NCBI GenBank assembly: GCA_902773475.1
Contig: CACYEO010000040.1
Coordinates: 1-9,262 of the forward strand
Length of the DNA: 9,262 nucleotides
From: an uncultured bacterium
GTDB lineage: Bacteria; Verrucomicrobiota; Kiritimatiellia; RFP12; UBA1067
Direction of reading: 5' to 3'
Shown here piece by piece: positions 1 to 5,705 of this stretch; the first letter of the stretch is position 1; each line of letters begins with the position of its first letter. The position numbers and the translations under genes are program-made. The notes under the pieces were generated by a model. The model had not been told where the DNA came from, ran no database searches, and worked only from the letters and a program-made list of their open reading frames with translations.

Positions 1-1
1 G

Positions 2-889
2 CGCGAACTGCTGCCAGGCGCGTGTCTTTCCGAACTTCCGGTCGCGGGGCGCCGCTACATAGACTGCGCGCTCGAATGCGCGCGCAGATTCCATATCGCG
101 CTGGCGGAGGTGCTGGACTGGAGCTGGTCCGACGATCTCAGGCGCGATTTCGCGGAACCCGAGCGCGGCGAATGCCCGGTCTTCTACGAGCAGGGACGCG
201 GCGAACCGCCGCGCGGCCTCGCCGACATCGAAGGATACGACAGCCCCCTCACCCAGAACATCGACGACGGGCTTGTCGTGGCATGGGGCCTCGTTCTCGC
301 CACCGGACGGCCCGAAGACGCCGCCGCAAGGCCCGTAGGCGAGGAGGAGAAGCGCGTTACGCCGCCGGGCCTGTACCGCCGCGAAAACGGCGGGTGGGTC
401 CGCCTCGCTACGGAGAACCTCGAAATCCGCGACGCGGCGTCGTGGCTCGACGTCAATCTGCGCATTCTCGGCGATCCCGGATTCTTCATGCTCCCCGGAT
501 ATTCCGCGGAGAAAGGCGTGCATCTGGGGCGCAACACCGTGATGGAGCACGGAACGGAAGTGAAGCCGCCCGTGATACTCAGCGACAACACGTGGTGCGG
601 ACGGAACGTGCTGCTCGACGGCGGCGTAATCGTGGGCAAAGGCTCGTTCATAGGCCCGGGAACGCGGCTCTCGCGCACCGTGGTCTGTCCCGGCACGTAT
701 CTGGGCGACGCGCTCGACCTTGAAGACAAGATTGCGGCCGGGCGCCGGATAATCGACGCGAAGACCGGCGCGTGGACGGACATCGAAGAACCGGGCGTGG
801 CGCGCGGCATCGGCGGCGCGCCGGCCCTCGGCTGGCTGCGGGCCGTCTGGCGCTTCATGCTGGGCGCTTCGCGCGGGAGGAGGCGCTGA
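2..889 (+). CDS. Sugar nucleotidyltransferase-like protein with C-terminal left-handed beta-helix (5' partial)
   Basis: The frame is open from the left edge, so the start lies outside; 295 residues are visible. The first visible part, with ELPVAGRRYIDCALE followed by a WSWSDDLRRDF stretch, resembles the early part of an NTP-transferase fold (compare LPxxGxPxIdyvLe in GlmU and RmlA relatives). From about visible residue 172 to 235 (nt 515-706) the chain has hexapeptide-like repeats (GVHLGRNTV, SDNTWCGRNV, GGVIVGKGSFIGPGTRL) typical of left-handed beta-helix domains. The tail is short and basic (WRFMLGASRGRRR). The nucleotide-binding G-x-G-T-R-x loop would be upstream of the window, so catalytic competence cannot be judged. 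It probably makes, or structurally supports making, an activated sugar. The stop overlaps the next start (TGATG). A GTG at 110 is an in-frame possible start but would discard the homologous N-terminal segment. Confidence 0.7.
   Translation, partial: RELLPGACLSELPVAGRRYIDCALECARRFHIALAEVLDWSWSDDLRRDFAEPERGECPVFYEQGRGEPPRGLADIEGYDSPLTQNIDDGLVVAWGLVLATGRPEDAAARPVGEEEKRVTPPGLYRRENGGWVRLATENLEIRDAASWLDVNLRILGDPGFFMLPGYSAEKGVHLGRNTVMEHGTEVKPPVILSDNTWCGRNVLLDGGVIVGKGSFIGPGTRLSRTVVCPGTYLGDALDLEDKIAAGRRIIDAKTGAWTDIEEPGVARGIGGAPALGWLRAVWRFMLGASRGRRR
875..883 (+). promoter_or_regulatory. Strong ribosome binding site for the nucleotidyltransferase-like gene
   Basis: GGGAGGAGG lies five bases before the ATG at 889 and inside the end of the upstream gene. 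It selects ATG 889 over a frame-compatible ATG at 772 that would overlap the upstream gene by more than 110 bases. A second ATG at 895 is 11 bases away and less well placed. Confidence 0.75.
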
Positions 890-1842
890 TGGGCATGCAC
901 GCCTACGGAGACGCGCCTGCGGCGGACGCAATCGTGGAACGCGCCATCGCCGGAATCGGCGCGGAAATCGACGCGATGTCCGTGCCGAAACTGCGCGGAG
1001 TCGTGCTCGGCGGCGGATACGCGCGCGGCGAAGGCGGCGTGAAAACCGCGCCGGACGGGTCGCAGAAACTGTCGAACGACCTGGATTTCTACGTGGTGGC
1101 CGAAGACGGCTCTTCCGCCGCCGATTTCGCCGCGATAGCCGCGTCGCTTTCCGCCGTGGCGGAACGCTGGAGCGCGAAACTTTCCGTGGACGTGGATTTC
1201 AGCCCGGCGAAGACGCCGTGGCGCATGAAGCACGACGAAGAGCGCATAATGATCCAGGAGCTGGTGCACGCGTGGTGCGACGTGGCCGGACTGCCCGGGA
1301 AGGAGCTTTTCGCGCACATCGTCCGCCGCGCGCCGCAGGAGCTTCCGTGGATGGAGGCCGCGCGGCTTTTGATGAACCGCGGCATAGGGCTGCTTCTGGC
1401 GTCCGCGGGCGGCGATCCCGGATTCGTCGCGCGGAATCTGAACAAGTGCGTGCTGGGCGCCGGCGACGCGGAACTCGTCGCCGCCGGGAAGTACGCGTGG
1501 AAGGCGGAAGACCGCGCGGCGGCGCTTGGCGACGCCATGTATTCGGCGGCGCTCGAATGGAAATTCCGCCCGCGCCCCGAAGCGCCTTTCACGCGCGGCG
1601 AAGCCCGCGCGCGCTGGCTCGCGGCGTTCGCCCGCGTCATGGACGCCGGCCGCGCGCAGGGCGCGCTGCGCCGCAGCGTCCGCCAGGCCGCGCGCTGGGT
1701 GGCGCGCCGCCGGACGCTCGGCGAATTGGGGACTTTCGGGCGCGACTGCACGGTGCGGGTGCTCGCGTCGACGGCCCGCGCCGTGGAAACAGGCTCGCCC
1801 CTTTCTCCCTCGCTGAAAAAAGACTGGGAGATATTCAACTGA
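889..1842 (+). CDS. Pol-beta-superfamily nucleotidyltransferase-like protein
   Basis: This is a 317-residue protein. Near the N-terminus it carries GGGYARGEGG (residues 41-50) and then NDLDF with D64 and D66. A third acidic strand, VDVDF, has D101 and D103. A glycine-rich turn, a D-x-D on the next strand and a later carboxylate is the signature of nucleotidyltransferases of the DNA polymerase beta/MNT superfamily, which transfer a nucleoside monophosphate to a small molecule or protein. The rest is mostly helical and rich in Arg and Ala, without a recognised domain. No signal peptide or membrane segment is visible, so it should be cytoplasmic. The start is set by the strong site at 875-883, and translation is probably coupled to the upstream gene through the one-base TGATG overlap. 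The substrate is unknown; the neighbour suggests sugar-nucleotide chemistry, but this is inference. Confidence 0.65.
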   Translation: MGMHAYGDAPAADAIVERAIAGIGAEIDAMSVPKLRGVVLGGGYARGEGGVKTAPDGSQKLSNDLDFYVVAEDGSSAADFAAIAASLSAVAERWSAKLSVDVDFSPAKTPWRMKHDEERIMIQELVHAWCDVAGLPGKELFAHIVRRAPQELPWMEAARLLMNRGIGLLLASAGGDPGFVARNLNKCVLGAGDAELVAAGKYAWKAEDRAAALGDAMYSAALEWKFRPRPEAPFTRGEARARWLAAFARVMDAGRAQGALRRSVRQAARWVARRRTLGELGTFGRDCTVRVLASTARAVETGSPLSPSLKKDWEIFN

Positions 1843-1897
1843 CTGCATCCCGTATATCGGACGCAAAGGAAAACGAAGAAAAAAGAAAGGCATCGAC

Positions 1898-2221
1898 ATG
1901 ACTTGGGAAATCAAGAAAGACGGAAAAAATCTCGTGGTCGCCGTGGAAGGCCGCCTTGTGGCGGCCGGAGCGCCCGCCCTGCGCGAGGAAGTGCTCGAAA
2001 AGATGGAGGAGGGGACTAACGTCCTTTTCGACCTCGGCAAGATGGTGCACATCGATTCAAGCGGTCTTGGCGTTCTCGTGCAGGTTCTGCAGAAGGCCAA
2101 GGCCGGCGGCGGCAGGGTGGTCCTGTCCGCCCTGCAGTCCGGACCGAAGATCGTCTTCGACATAACGAAGGTGAGCAAGGTTTTCGAGATAGTGGAAAAA
2201 CCCGAAGACGCGAAATTCTGA
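1898..2221 (+). CDS. STAS-domain anti-sigma factor antagonist-like protein
   Basis: This is a 107-residue single-domain protein of the usual size for SpoIIAA/RsbV-type antagonists. The phosphorylation loop is intact: HIDSSGLG at residues 51-58, with Ser54 matching the serine phosphorylated by anti-sigma kinases in SpoIIAA (family knowledge). The GRL segment at 18-20 matches the conserved N-terminal strand, but the Asp that usually follows is Val21. Such proteins normally sequester an RsbW/SpoIIAB-type kinase when unphosphorylated. A GAAAGG at 1885-1890, seven bases before ATG 1898, supports the start. It is separated from the preceding gene by 55 bases and from the following hybrid kinase by one base, so it is probably co-transcribed and translationally coupled with the kinase. 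No anti-sigma kinase or PP2C phosphatase is in the window. Confidence 0.88.
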   Translation: MTWEIKKDGKNLVVAVEGRLVAAGAPALREEVLEKMEEGTNVLFDLGKMVHIDSSGLGVLVQVLQKAKAGGGRVVLSALQSGPKIVFDITKVSKVFEIVEKPEDAKF

Positions 2222-2222
2222 C

Positions 2223-5200
2223 ATGAGATTGAAGATTTCCGGATTAGCCGCCGTGCTCGTTCCGGCGCTTTTCGCCGTGCGTGCCGCCCCGGCGCCTGCG
2301 GCTTCCGGAGGCGCCGCCGCAGGCGTTGCGCTGTCCGTGGCGGATTGCGTCAGGGATCCTTCGCTTGACTTCTGGGCCGCGGCGGACAACGACTACTGCC
2401 GCGCGGTGATGTCCGATGTCTTCAAGAGCGCGGGCGTCGTCGCGAAGCGGATGAAATTCGGCAGGGACGGACTGGTCGACATAGACGGCGCCGACGTCAT
2501 CTGCTCCGCGTTCCGCACGCCCGAGCTCGTGGAGAAGTTCGACTTTCCGGTGCAGCCGATCGGACGCATGCACATGGCGCTTTACACGACGGCTTCGCGC
2601 GCGGAGTCTATGATGTCCATGAAGATAACGGACTGGCCGCGTCTGCGCGTGGGGTACTCGCCGGTGTCGCAAGGCCCCTGCGGCGACATGCAGAGATATT
2701 TCGAGCACGCGCAGCTGAAGCCCGAGTACGAGGAGTTCAAGACTAGCGCCGGCGCGGTGGCCGCGCTGAAAAAAGGCGACATCGACGCGCTGTTCCTCTA
2801 CACCCCGTTCGGCAAGCGCCCGGATGGAGTGGTGGAAATCGTGCCCATCGGCTCGCGCAACATCTACTTCGCGGTCTCCAAGAAGCGTCCCGGGCTGCTG
2901 CAGACCCTCCAGAAGGCGTACCGGGAATGCCACATAGACAACATAGACAAATACGACGCCCTCAAGGAGAAGCTCCTCGGCATCGACAGACCCGTGGAGC
3001 GCATAAGGGTTGCGGCGTACAGCCGCGGAGATCTTTTCGAGGTCTCGCCCGACGGCGAAAGGACCGGCTCGCTCGAACAGTGGCTGAAGGCGCTGTGCGG
3101 GCATACGCACTGGACGCTCGACTACGTGTACGGCGAATACGACCAGTGCGTCGAGGACGTCAAGAGCGGACGCCTCGACATCATAGGCGGCGTGAGCTTC
3201 GCGCCGTCGCGCCGCGAAATGTTCCTGTATCCGCACGCGCCCATAGGGATGCTGCGCGTCTACCTGTGGACGCACCACGGCAACTCGTACAGGCCCGGCG
3301 AGCCGTCGTCGTGGAAGGGCATGAAAGTCGGTCTCCTTTCCGGAACCGTCAGCTCCGAGCGCGTGAAAAAACAGATAAAGGATTCGAAGGCGGACATTTC
3401 ATGCGTGGAGTTCGAATCCGACCGCGCAATGCTCGACGCGTATTTCTCCGGGGAGATCGACGCGTGCGTTGACATCGAGATGCCGGAGCTTGAAAACGAA
3501 TGCGCGCTCCACCTCTACGCCTCCTACCCGATGTACATCTGCGTCTCGCCCAAGCGCAAGGACATATTCAGGGAACTGGAGGACGCGCTCGAGGAAATAT
3601 GCGACGACTTCCCCAAATATCTGCGGATGATAAGCGAACACCACTACGGCAACCACAACGACATGGCGGCGCTCTCGCTGAAGGAGACCACGTGGCTCAA
3701 CAACAGAATCCAGGAAGGCACTCCGGTGTACGTGGATTTCTCGCCGTGGCCGTTTCCGATTTTCGACAAGAAGAACGACGGCAGGCCGTGCGGCTTCACC
3801 GCCGCGCTTCTCGAAGAGATATCGCGCCGCGCCGGCGGGCTGAAGATCCTCCCCCTGCCCCAGACCGGCATACAGACCGCCGAAGCCAAGTTCATGCGCG
3901 GCGACACGCAGCTGTGGGTGCCCTACCCGGAAAAGGCCGGCAACGCGGTGTACGGCGCGAAGTCCGTGTTTTCGCTGCCCGTGCCGATGAACGCGGCAAA
4001 GACGCTCGGATGCCGCGATCCGTATCTTGAATTCGAAATGTTCGCCCGCCCGGACACGCCCGAAGAGCTGATATCCATACTCCGCAAGGTGATGGCCGGC
4101 ATAGACCAGGAGACGGTGAACGAAATGTTCAACGCCGCCATGGCCGAGCGGCGCATCGTCCAGCGCGTGTTCGGGATGACGGCGGAAGAACTCCTCCAAG
4201 ACGCCGCGATAGTCGGCGGCGGCGTGCTCCTGCTTGCGGCGATCTACGGCGCGGTGATGATAGTGCTGCTCAAGCGGGAAGTCCGCCGCGCCGACGCGGC
4301 GGCGGAAGCGGCCGAAAGGCACGCGCAGGCGAAGACTCGGTTCCTCGCCATGATGTCGCACGAACTGCGCACTCCGCTCAACGCCGTCATCGGTTTCGGC
4401 GAGTTCCTCGCCCGCGACGACGTCGAAGAAGACAGCCGCCGGAAATACACCAACGGCATACTGCTCAGCTCGAACGCGCTTCTCGAACTGATAAACGACA
4501 TCCTAGACCTTTCCAAGCTCGAAGCCGGCGCGATGGAAATGCGCAAGGGCGACTGCGACTTACTCGCGCTGCTCGCCGAGCTGCCGGCGATTTTCGGCTA
4601 CCGCGTGCAGAGCCACGGCGTGAAGCTTGTGATAGACGCGCCGCCCGAAATGCCGCATTTCGCGCTTTCGCGCCAGGGCATGCGCCAGATACTCATAAAT
4701 CTCGTGGGCAACTCCGCCAAGTTCACCGAACAGGGCGAGATAAAGGTGGCGGTTTCGTGGGATGCCGCGTCCAAGACCCTGGACGTGTCCGTGAGCGACA
4801 CGGGCATGGGCATGTCGAAGGAGAAGATGGCGCACCTCTTCGACCCGTTCGTGCAGGACATCAGAAGCCGCATGCACACGAACGCCGGCGAAACGAAAGG
4901 CACCGGGCTGGGCCTGCCGATCGTGAAACGAATGGTGGAAGCCGCCGGCGGAACGATAACCGCCGAAAGCGAGGAGGGGAAGGGCACGGTATTCAGGATA
5001 AAGATCGCCGGCCTCGAGACCATCGCGCCGAAGCAGACGGCGGAGGATGCGAAGCCTGCGATGCCGCAGCACGTGCCGCACGACGTCCTGGTTGTGGACG
5101 ACATGGTTCTGAACCGCAAGATACTCGGCATCCACTTGAAGAACATCGGCGTTGACACGGTGCGTTTCGCGGAGAACGGCAGGGAGGCCTTGAAGGCGAT

Positions 5201-5423
5201 GGTCGCGTGGAAGCCGGACATAGTCCTGACCGACATGTGGATGCCGGAGATGGACGGGACGGAACTTGCGCGCGCCATGCGGAAGGATCCGTCGCTCGCG
5301 CACATCCCGGTCGTGGCCGTCACCGCCGACGTCGATGTAGGCTCCACCTACGACATGTCGCTCTTCGCGGAAGTGATTTCCAAGCCGGTGACCGGCAAGA
5401 AACTCCACGCGCTTTTCGCGTAA
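2223..5423 (+). CDS. Transmembrane hybrid histidine kinase with three solute-binding-like sensor domains and a receiver
   Basis: This is a 1066-residue BvgS/EvgS-like sensor. Order: signal peptide (about 1-22); solute-binding-protein-like domain 1 (about 34-258); domain 2 (about 260-498, starting RIRVAAYSRG); domain 3 (about 499-658, starting GTPVYVDFSPWPFP), roughly 60-70 residues shorter than the other two; one membrane helix (about 662-683); a short charged linker; HisKA with MMSHELRTPLN, phospho-acceptor His713; HATPase with the N box N826-x3-N830-x2-K833, G1 D859-T-G-M-G863 and G2 G893-T-G-L-G897; receiver with D959/D960, phospho-acceptor D1004 (LTDMWMPEMDG), T1034 and K1054. All catalytic motifs look intact. 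The three ligand modules should face the periplasm. There is no PAS, HAMP or Hpt domain, so onward phosphotransfer needs an Hpt protein made elsewhere. ATG 2223 has no clear ribosome site and follows the STAS stop by one base, suggesting coupling. By hand count, ATA is its commonest Ile codon (28 of 57). Confidence 0.93.
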   Translation: MRLKISGLAAVLVPALFAVRAAPAPAASGGAAAGVALSVADCVRDPSLDFWAAADNDYCRAVMSDVFKSAGVVAKRMKFGRDGLVDIDGADVICSAFRTPELVEKFDFPVQPIGRMHMALYTTASRAESMMSMKITDWPRLRVGYSPVSQGPCGDMQRYFEHAQLKPEYEEFKTSAGAVAALKKGDIDALFLYTPFGKRPDGVVEIVPIGSRNIYFAVSKKRPGLLQTLQKAYRECHIDNIDKYDALKEKLLGIDRPVERIRVAAYSRGDLFEVSPDGERTGSLEQWLKALCGHTHWTLDYVYGEYDQCVEDVKSGRLDIIGGVSFAPSRREMFLYPHAPIGMLRVYLWTHHGNSYRPGEPSSWKGMKVGLLSGTVSSERVKKQIKDSKADISCVEFESDRAMLDAYFSGEIDACVDIEMPELENECALHLYASYPMYICVSPKRKDIFRELEDALEEICDDFPKYLRMISEHHYGNHNDMAALSLKETTWLNNRIQEGTPVYVDFSPWPFPIFDKKNDGRPCGFTAALLEEISRRAGGLKILPLPQTGIQTAEAKFMRGDTQLWVPYPEKAGNAVYGAKSVFSLPVPMNAAKTLGCRDPYLEFEMFARPDTPEELISILRKVMAGIDQETVNEMFNAAMAERRIVQRVFGMTAEELLQDAAIVGGGVLLLAAIYGAVMIVLLKREVRRADAAAEAAERHAQAKTRFLAMMSHELRTPLNAVIGFGEFLARDDVEEDSRRKYTNGILLSSNALLELINDILDLSKLEAGAMEMRKGDCDLLALLAELPAIFGYRVQSHGVKLVIDAPPEMPHFALSRQGMRQILINLVGNSAKFTEQGEIKVAVSWDAASKTLDVSVSDTGMGMSKEKMAHLFDPFVQDIRSRMHTNAGETKGTGLGLPIVKRMVEAAGGTITAESEEGKGTVFRIKIAGLETIAPKQTAEDAKPAMPQHVPHDVLVVDDMVLNRKILGIHLKNIGVDTVRFAENGREALKAMVAWKPDIVLTDMWMPEMDGTELARAMRKDPSLAHIPVVAVTADVDVGSTYDMSLFAEVISKPVTGKKLHALFA

Positions 5424-5442
5424 GGCCCATTGCCCCCGGCGC

Positions 5443-5466
5443 CATCGCGTAAAACGTCTCGCGATG
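5443..5466 (+). terminator. Possible weak terminator or stabilising hairpin after the kinase gene
   Basis: CATCGCG (5443-5449) is the perfect inverse complement of CGCGATG (5460-5466), with a 10-base loop, beginning 20 bases after the kinase stop. What follows is GT-rich (5471-5500) rather than a clean T run, so a classical intrinsic terminator is not well supported. It may be a Rho-dependent end, a 3' stabilising stem, or chance. Confidence 0.35.
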
Positions 5467-5513
5467 TCGCTCCCTTGTTGTCGTGTGCTTGTTGTTGTCC
5501 AGGCGCTCCGCGC

Positions 5514-5538
5514 TTCCAGGAATCTAGAAGCCCTGGAA
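5514..5538 (+). repeat. Inverted repeat bordering the CTAG array
   Basis: TTCCAGG (5514-5520) pairs perfectly with CCTGGAA (5532-5538) across an 11-base loop containing CTAG. A further copy of TCCAGG lies at 5498-5503. It sits directly upstream of the octamer array and may be part of the same element. Confidence 0.5.
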
Positions 5539-5590
5539 TCCTAGACCTAGAAATCTAGAATCCTAGAATCCTAGAAATCTAGAAATCTAG
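5524..5590 (+). repeat. CTAG octamer tandem array
   Basis: CTAG occurs eight times in 67 bases, starting at 5524, 5541, 5547, 5555, 5563, 5571, 5579 and 5587. The last six are spaced exactly eight bases apart. The units are CTAGAAAT, CTAGAATC, CTAGAATC, CTAGAAAT, CTAGAAAT, then CTAGG. I noticed only two other CTAG sites in the window (near 2744 and 4503, both in the kinase gene). No ORF of note runs through the array. Its role is unknown: a simple-sequence repeat, a clustered protein-binding site, or a lineage-specific dispersed repeat are all possible. Confidence 0.9.
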
Positions 5591-5642
5591 GCGGGCGCGA
5601 GACATTGGACGCGAGACGCGAGGGCGGGGGCGGCCATGCCGC

Positions 5643-5670
5643 AACCCAAACACTCAAAAACCCAAACACT
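5643..5670 (+). repeat. 12-bp direct repeat upstream of the dihydroorotase promoter
   Basis: AACCCAAACACT occurs at 5643-5654 and again at 5659-5670, a 16-base period with CAAA between the copies. It ends 23 bases before the putative -10 element, so it overlaps or abuts the region where a -35 element or an activator site would be. It could be a regulator's binding site for the nucleotide genes, or a small duplication. Confidence 0.6.
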
Positions 5671-5693
5671 TATAGGTACATGCCGGTTTTTGC

Positions 5694-5699
5694 TATACT
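5694..5699 (+). promoter_or_regulatory. Putative -10 element of a leaderless promoter for the dihydroorotase gene
   Basis: TATACT differs from the TATAAT consensus at one position and ends six bases before the GTG start at 5706. Transcription usually begins about 6-8 bases after the -10, so the transcript would start at or beside the GTG. No good -35 match is seen 16-18 bases upstream, and no Shine-Dalgarno sequence precedes the GTG. Confidence 0.45.
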
Positions 5700-5705
5700 C
5701 GCGGC

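Larger units (their letters stand above)
5424..5705 (+). other. Repeat-rich intergenic region between the kinase and the dihydroorotase
   Basis: These 282 bases hold no credible gene. In order they contain a 7-bp-stem hairpin just after the kinase stop, a GT-rich stretch (about 5471-5500), a second hairpin, an AT-rich CTAG octamer array, a GC-rich stretch with short repeats of GCGAGAC (5597-5603 and 5611-5617) and a GGGCGGGGG run (5622-5630), a 12-bp direct repeat, and a putative promoter. Composition changes abruptly: 5521-5590 is about 63% A+T, by hand count, inside a GC-rich window. Confidence 0.8.

Noticed and set aside
22..723. Plus-strand 233-codon frame overlapping the first gene
   Set aside because: The translation is almost all Arg, Ala, Gly and Pro and is a frame shadow of the beta-helix gene, whose hexapeptide repeats are clear in the other frame.
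184..2178. Long minus-strand open frame of 664 codons
   Set aside because: It crosses three well-supported + strand genes, has low-complexity Arg/Ala/Pro-rich composition and no recognisable motif. Long antisense frames are expected at this G+C.
5443..5466. Confident intrinsic terminator
   Set aside because: The 7-bp stem is perfect, but no run of T follows, so it is kept only as a low-confidence feature.
5524..5590. CRISPR array
   Set aside because: The repeats are 8-base tandem units without spacers, far shorter than CRISPR repeats, and no cas gene is near.
5424..5705. Mobile element remnant or attachment site
   Set aside because: No transposase fragment, no terminal inverted repeats enclosing a gene, and no tRNA are visible. 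The repeats alone do not support it.
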